Below are positions 1 to 5,542 of a stretch of 5,542 bases of DNA, one piece after another. Position numbers and translations under genes: made by a program. The notes under the pieces are model-generated. The model did no database searches and was not told the DNA's origin. It saw nothing but the letters and a program-made list of their open reading frames with translations. The stretch spans positions 1 to 5,542 of the forward strand of contig DASSEM010000149.1 of NCBI GenBank assembly GCA_035695265.1, read 5' to 3'. Within the stretch, counting starts at the first letter, position 1. Every line of letters begins with the position of its first letter. Origin of the DNA: RHKX01 sp035695265 (GTDB taxonomy: Bacteria > Actinomycetota > Thermoleophilia > Solirubrobacterales > 70-9).

Positions 1-2575
<2,575 letters not shown>

Positions 2576-2583
2576 GCCCGCCC

Positions 2584-2612
2584 ATTCTACGTGCCTGCCG
2601 CCTCGGTGTCAA
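2584..2612 (-). promoter_or_regulatory. clpB vegetative (sigma-70/SigA-type) promoter
   Basis: Read on the minus strand, TTGACA (2612-2607) is a perfect -35 hexamer. A 17-base spacer and TAGAAT (2589-2584, five of six matches to TATAAT) follow. Only 8 bases (GGGCGGGC) separate the -10 box from the clpB ATG at 2575. A start point 6-8 bases after the -10 box would give a 5' leader of roughly 0-2 bases, so the mRNA should be leaderless or almost so. Perfect spacing and hexamers in such GC-rich DNA make chance unlikely. The promoter is vegetative in form, so any heat-shock control would come from a repressor rather than an alternative sigma factor. Confidence 0.82.
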
Positions 2613-2619
2613 GAAATCT

Positions 2620-2629
2620 GCTACGTAGC
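2620..2629. promoter_or_regulatory. Palindrome GCTACGTAGC upstream of clpB -35 (candidate operator)
   Basis: A perfect 10-base palindrome lies 7 bases upstream of the clpB -35 box, its centre about 48 bases before the likely transcription start. It sits in the AT-richer spacer and extends outward only as AA-N3-palindrome-N3-TT. The position suits a regulator-binding site, but the sequence is not one I recognise. It is neither CIRCE nor the HspR HAIR consensus. A 10-base palindrome can occur by chance. Confidence 0.3.
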
Positions 2630-2654
2630 CACTTAGATCACCAGCGGGATCAAA

Positions 2655-2678
2655 TTGAGCTCTTCGGCCCGTTCTCAA
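2655..2678. repeat. Inverted repeat TTGAG-N14-CTCAA (HAIR-like arms, wrong spacing)
   Basis: The arms TTGAG (2655-2659) and CTCAA (2674-2678) are 14 bases apart. The right arm overlaps the acyltransferase stop codon at 2677-2675. The arms match those of the HspR-associated inverted repeat (CTTGAGT-N7-ACTCAAG) that controls clpB and dnaK in several actinobacteria, but a true HAIR has 9 bases between these inner arms. It lies about 80-100 bases upstream of the predicted clpB start point, far for a repressor. It could equally be a weak hairpin at the end of the upstream gene, or chance. Confidence 0.22.
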
Positions 2679-4138
2679 GCGGTTGCCGCGGCCCGCTCCG
2701 CGAGCTCGCCGAGGGCCAGGATCGAGGACTCGATCCCGTCGCGGAGCACGTCGAGGTCGGGGACGGCGTCGGGGTCGGCGTTGAGGCAGAAGCAGACGCT
2801 GCCGGCGTAGCTCAGCACCGCGACCCCGATCGCGTGCTCGGCCGCCAGCGGGACGACCGGCCAGACCTCCTCGGCGCGGGCGCCGAACGCGAAGATGTCC
2901 AGCGGCGGGCCGGGGACGTTGGTGATGGTCAGGTTGAACAGCCGCGTCGCGTACATCGAGCGCGCCAGGAAGCTGTGGATGACCGGCGGCGCGTGGGCGG
3001 TGGCGTCGATCAGCGCCCGCGAGCCGATCGACTGATCGCCGGCCTTCAGGATCTCGGTCGCGGTCGCCTGCCGCAGGTAGCGCAGCAGCGGGTCGGGCTC
3101 GGCGACCGGCAGCTCGACGAACAGCGAGCTGATCCTGTTGCCGAGGTCGAGCTTCTCGCCGTCGCGACGGACGTTGACCGGGACCATCGCCCGCAGGCCG
3201 GCGCCGGGCGGCTCCTCACCGCGGCTGAGGAGCAGGGCCCGAAGGCCGCCGGCTGAGGCGGCGAGGACGACGTCGTTCAGCTTGCCCCCGAGCGTGTCCT
3301 TGATCGCCTTCAGCTCGCTCAACGGCACGACGACGGTCGCGAGCCGGCGGTGCCCTCCGATCGGCACGTTGATGCTGCTGCGGGGTGCCGCGATCAGCTC
3401 GTCGCGGACGATCAGCTCCGCGAGCGCCCGCGAGCGCCGCAGGGCCTCGACGCCCCGGCCGGGATGACGGACGACGTTGAGGCCACCGCCGATCATCCCG
3501 AGCCCGGCCCGGCCGAGCCGGAGCGGCAGTCGCGCCAGCTCCGCCGCCTTCGCTCCGGCGCGGGCGGGAAGTGGCCGGCCGTTGCCCCGGGGCGAGGGGG
3601 GCACGGGCGACACGGGCGCTGCCGTGTCTCGCAGCTCGGGCCTGCCGGTCCTCCCGTCCGGCTCGGTGTCGAACAGCATCGTGCTCGCGTCGACCGAGCC
3701 GACGCCGTCGACCATGCAGTGGTGCGTCTTGCTGGCAAGCGCCCAGCGACCGCCGGCGAGGCCCTCGATCACGACCAGCTCCCAGAGCGGCCGCGAGCGG
3801 TCGAGCCGTTCGCCGAAGTAGGAGCCGGCCCACTCGAGCAGCTCGGCCCGCCCGCCCGGCGCCGGCAGTCGCGCCCGACTGACCTGCGCCGCGGCCTCGA
3901 ATCGGGGCACGTCCTCCCAGCACGGCCAGCTCAGCCCGCCGGTGCGGGGTGCAGAGAGGCGCCGGCGGTAGCGCGGCAGAGCATCGAGGCGGGCGTCGAG
4001 GTCGGCGCCGACCGTCGCCGGGCCCGGCGCCGGGCCCGGCTCGAAGGCGATCACGGCGCCGATGTGCATGTGCGCGGAGAGGTCCGCCTCCTCGAGCTCG
4101 AGGAAGGTCGCATCGAGCGCGGTCAGTCGATCAGCCAT
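2675..4138 (-). CDS. Wax ester synthase/diacylglycerol acyltransferase (WS/DGAT family)
   Basis: Acyl-CoA-dependent O-acyltransferase of the bacterial WS/DGAT (Tgs) family, which esterifies diacylglycerol or long-chain alcohols to make triacylglycerol or wax ester, usually at the inner membrane/lipid-droplet surface. 487 residues, typical for the family. Visible features: N-terminal MADRLTALDATFLELE, with the usual 'LTALDxxFL' opening and HMHIGA; RSRPLWE (114-120); catalytic motif HHCMVDG (139-145, His139/His140, Asp144/Gly145), a full HHxxxDG; a proline/arginine-rich linker (about 160-200); then the C-terminal WSD1-type half with SINVPIGGHRR (255-265), KLNDVVLA (286-293), MVPVNVR (318-324), GNRISSLFVELP (333-344) and NLTITNVPGPP (402-412). 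The ATG at 4138 is chosen over the upstream extension to 4459 because the family's N-terminus begins here and the extension is non-homologous and antisense to the channel gene. No strong Shine-Dalgarno is seen. Substrate cannot be told from sequence, and actinobacteria often carry several paralogues, so no symbol is given. It is divergent from the channel gene. Confidence 0.93.
   Translation of the reverse strand: MADRLTALDATFLELEEADLSAHMHIGAVIAFEPGPAPGPATVGADLDARLDALPRYRRRLSAPRTGGLSWPCWEDVPRFEAAAQVSRARLPAPGGRAELLEWAGSYFGERLDRSRPLWELVVIEGLAGGRWALASKTHHCMVDGVGSVDASTMLFDTEPDGRTGRPELRDTAAPVSPVPPSPRGNGRPLPARAGAKAAELARLPLRLGRAGLGMIGGGLNVVRHPGRGVEALRRSRALAELIVRDELIAAPRSSINVPIGGHRRLATVVVPLSELKAIKDTLGGKLNDVVLAASAGGLRALLLSRGEEPPGAGLRAMVPVNVRRDGEKLDLGNRISSLFVELPVAEPDPLLRYLRQATATEILKAGDQSIGSRALIDATAHAPPVIHSFLARSMYATRLFNLTITNVPGPPLDIFAFGARAEEVWPVVPLAAEHAIGVAVLSYAGSVCFCLNADPDAVPDLDVLRDGIESSILALGELAERAAATA
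4017..4040. repeat. 24-base perfect palindrome: tandem pair of GCCGGGCCCGGC
   Basis: Two exact head-to-tail copies of the 12-base palindrome GCCGGGCCCGGC occupy 4017-4028 and 4029-4040, so the whole block is also a perfect palindrome. It lies inside the acyltransferase gene, about 100 bases after its start codon, and encodes a Pro-Gly-Pro-Ala repeat (residues 34-41) between the first strand and the following helix. It could form a very stable all-GC hairpin in the mRNA. It is probably a by-product of Pro/Gly/Ala codons in a GC-rich genome. Confidence 0.6.
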
Positions 4139-4274
4139 GCCTGCCGGCGAGCCTAGGTCGCGCCGCCTCGGCCGCCATCCGCTTCCCGCACCGTGGTCAC
4201 TCGGTGGTTCCCCCCGATCCGCGAGCCACCGGCGCCCGGCACCGGCCGTGAGCGGTCGCAACAATGTGGACCCC
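4139..4274. promoter_or_regulatory. Divergent intergenic region between acyltransferase and MscS genes
   Basis: These 136 bases separate two genes transcribed away from each other, so promoters for both should lie here or just inside the genes. No convincing paired -35/-10 promoter is visible in either direction. Toward the channel gene, AACAAT (4260-4265) ends 9 bases before the ATG, but no TTGACA-like box lies 17 bases upstream. A 7-base direct repeat CACCGGC (4227-4233 and 4240-4246) and GC-rich inverted repeats are present; both are low in information. No small gene or terminator was seen. Confidence 0.4.
4150..4155 (-). promoter_or_regulatory. Possible -10 box (TAGGCT) for the acyltransferase gene
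   Basis: On the minus strand TAGGCT ends 11 bases before the acyltransferase ATG. It fits the TAnnnT pattern common in GC-rich actinobacterial promoters and would give a leader of only a few bases, resembling the clpB arrangement. There is no recognisable -35 box 16-18 bases upstream, so this is a weak call. Confidence 0.25.
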
Positions 4275-5252
4275 ATGAAGCGGTTCCCCCGACGAGATCG
4301 TGAAGGCATTCGCGCCTTCGAGTCGCGCACCCAGGTCTGGCGTGAGGCCGGCCTTGGCGCCGAGATCAGCCGCGGCGACGCCCGAAAGGCGCGCCGCGAG
4401 GCGATCCTGCTGCTGATCCTGATCGTCGGCGTGATTGTGCTCTTCACCCAGCGCGACACGCTGCTTCCCGACGCCGGCCGCGAGCTCCGCTACATCACCG
4501 CCGCGATCATTGCGCTGCTCGGCTGGCTGCTCGCGCGGACGCTGGCCCAGAGCTTCCAGCCGGCCCTGTTCCGCCGCATGGAGCCGGGCACGGCCGGCAC
4601 CGTCGGCTTCCTGATCAGGCTCGGCACGATCGCCGTCGTGATCATCGCGGCGCTGCGGATCGCCGGCGTGAAGCCCGAGACGCTCGCCGTCGGCGGTGCC
4701 TTCACCGCGGTCGTCCTCGGTCTCGCCGCCCAGCAGACCCTCGCTCACGTCTTCGCCGGCCTCGTCCTGCTCACGACCCGGCCGTTTCAGGTCGGCCAGC
4801 GGATCAAGCTCAAGGGCGGCTCGATGGCCGGCGAGGTCGAGGGGATCGTCAGCTCGCTCGGGCTCTTCTACACGACGCTGATCAGCGGCGGCGACCGGAC
4901 GATGATCCCCAACAACGTGATCATGATGCTGGCGGTGATCCCGATCTCGGAGCCGGAACGGGTCGAGCTCCGGGCACGCTTCAACGCCGGCGTCACCCCG
5001 CAGCGGCTCCAGCGGATGATCGAGAAGGCGGTCACGGTCCCGCTCCGAAACCAGCCGGAGGTCCGGCTCGAGGAGCTCGACGGCGACGAGGTGACGGTGA
5101 TGATCACGGCGGTTCCGCTGAACCCCGCCGACGGCTCGAAGCTCGCAAGCGACGTCCTCACCGCGGTCCGCGACAGCGACCTCGACGGCAAGCCCGACGC
5201 CTACGACCTGCCGACCCCGACCGCCGAGCAGGAGACCGGCACGGGGCGCTGA
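4275..5252 (+). CDS. MscS-family small-conductance mechanosensitive ion channel
   Basis: Inner-membrane channel that opens under membrane tension and releases small solutes during hypo-osmotic shock. 325 residues, close to E. coli MscS (286) plus a longer N-terminus and tail. Visible parts: basic cytoplasmic N-terminus (1-42); TM1 about 43-57 (AILLLILIVGVIVLF); TM2 about 72-90; a segment about 109-131; pore-lining TM3 about 136-166, rich in Gly and Ala (LAVGGAFTAVVLGLAAQQ); then RPFQVGQRI (169-177), the start of the Sm-like beta domain, which ends with MIPNNVIM (210-217), the family's IPN signature. An alpha/beta C-terminal domain spans about 228-300. The tail holds DSDLDGKPDAYD (300-311), a calcium-loop-like pattern unusual for MscS. 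The ATG at 4275 is chosen because the open frame upstream runs antisense into the acyltransferase gene and shows no family similarity; an in-frame GTG at 4266 is an alternative. No clear Shine-Dalgarno is present. It is likely co-transcribed with the downstream ORF, which begins at its stop codon. Confidence 0.92.
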   Translation: MKRFPRRDREGIRAFESRTQVWREAGLGAEISRGDARKARREAILLLILIVGVIVLFTQRDTLLPDAGRELRYITAAIIALLGWLLARTLAQSFQPALFRRMEPGTAGTVGFLIRLGTIAVVIIAALRIAGVKPETLAVGGAFTAVVLGLAAQQTLAHVFAGLVLLTTRPFQVGQRIKLKGGSMAGEVEGIVSSLGLFYTTLISGGDRTMIPNNVIMMLAVIPISEPERVELRARFNAGVTPQRLQRMIEKAVTVPLRNQPEVRLEELDGDEVTVMITAVPLNPADGSKLASDVLTAVRDSDLDGKPDAYDLPTPTAEQETGTGR

Positions 5253-5542
5253 GGTCTCGCCGCCTGATCGCGCTCACGGTCGCCGCGATGGCGGTTGTCG
5301 CGGGCGTCGCCGCGCTCGCCCTGACCGGCGGCTCGGACGACCCGCCGCCGGTCGCCGAGGTCACGCCCGCCCCGGCAAGCCGGCGCGCCGACCGCGATCG
5401 TCCGGCCCGGCCTGCCCATCGCGCCGCCGCCCGCCGGCATGCGCGGATCGTCCGGGCGGGCGCTTGGGCCGCCGGCCGCGAGGGGCGGGTCGCGTTCGCG
5501 ATCGCCGGCCCCGGCGGATCGATCCACGGGCGCAACGAGCAC
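5249..5542 (+). CDS. Exported or membrane-anchored protein, N-terminal part (3' end beyond window)
   Basis: 98 codons, open to the right edge. The translation has a basic start (RSRR), a hydrophobic stretch LIALTVAAMAVVAGVAALAL, then TGGSDDPPP and a long Pro/Ala/Arg-rich linker: a textbook signal peptide or single membrane anchor followed by an extracytoplasmic region. There is no lipobox cysteine. The last visible part, GREGRVAFAIAGPGGSIHGRN, recalls the first strands of secreted beta-lactamase-like serine hydrolases, but the catalytic SxxK would lie beyond the window, so this is only a suggestion. The start is uncertain. The frame has no ATG, GTG or TTG before the hydrophobic stretch; the first ATG is at 5288, inside it, and would remove the basic N-region. 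A CTG at 5249 overlapping the channel stop (CTGA), or a CTG at 5264 with GAGG 9 bases upstream, would restore a proper signal. The tight junction suggests translational coupling with the channel gene. Confidence 0.55.
   Translation, partial: MRSRRLIALTVAAMAVVAGVAALALTGGSDDPPPVAEVTPAPASRRADRDRPARPAHRAAARRHARIVRAGAWAAGREGRVAFAIAGPGGSIHGRNEH

Noticed and set aside
2576..2674. Rho-independent terminator for the acyltransferase gene, or a CIRCE element
   Set aside because: No GC-rich hairpin followed by a T-run is present after the stop at 2675, and no TTAGCACTC-N9-GAGTGCTAA match is seen. Read-through into clpB is possible.
4062..4274. Extension of the MscS gene upstream to an ATG at 4062
   Set aside because: It would overlap the start of the divergent acyltransferase gene, and the added segment has no membrane or channel features. 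The ATG at 4275 gives a normal MscS architecture.
4139..4459. N-terminal extension of the acyltransferase up to an ATG at 4459
   Set aside because: The extra residues are Arg/Pro/Ser-rich, unlike any WS/DGAT N-terminus, and run antisense to the channel gene. The family's characteristic opening begins at 4138.
4197..4748. Minus-strand open frame of 183 codons opposite the channel gene
   Set aside because: Its composition is typical of an antisense shadow (Asp/Gly/Arg/Ala-rich), with no domain. The plus strand carries clear MscS motifs and membrane helices.
5158..5542. Minus-strand open frames under the last ORF
   Set aside because: Both are Arg/Ala/Gly-rich without recognisable features. The plus-strand frame shows a signal peptide and linker and sits directly behind the channel gene.

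Overview
The window is GC-rich throughout, with G or C at most third codon positions. It carries two genes on the minus strand and one and a half genes on the plus strand. GC-rich codon use, a WS/DGAT-type acyltransferase, an actinobacterial-looking ClpB and promoter signals lying almost on top of start codons suggest a high-GC actinobacterium, possibly of the Thermoleophilia (Solirubrobacter/Conexibacter-like). That placement is inference; no rRNA or other taxonomic marker is present.

Layout. Positions 1-2575 (minus) hold clpB, an AAA+ disaggregase with both ATPase modules and the coiled-coil middle domain. Only its last few codons and stop lie beyond the left edge. Positions 2576-2674 are a short, noticeably more AT-rich spacer. 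It carries a near-perfect vegetative promoter for clpB whose -10 box is only 8 bases from the ATG, implying a leaderless or nearly leaderless mRNA, plus two inverted-repeat elements that could be operators. Positions 2675-4138 (minus) hold a complete wax ester synthase/diacylglycerol acyltransferase-family gene, transcribed toward clpB. Positions 4139-4274 are a divergent promoter region. Positions 4275-5252 (plus) hold a complete MscS-family mechanosensitive channel gene with an unusual acidic, calcium-loop-like C-terminal tail. From about 5249 to the right edge (plus) is the start of an exported-protein gene, abutting or overlapping the channel gene and lacking an obvious start codon.

How they fit together. 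The genes do not form one pathway. ClpB rescues aggregated proteins with DnaK; the acyltransferase makes neutral lipid; the channel relieves hypo-osmotic pressure; the last ORF looks like an envelope or secreted protein and is probably co-transcribed with the channel. A loose stress/envelope theme is possible, but I saw no evidence of a new multi-gene system. The observations most worth following are the architecture of the clpB promoter and the DxDxDGxxDxxD motif at the end of the channel.
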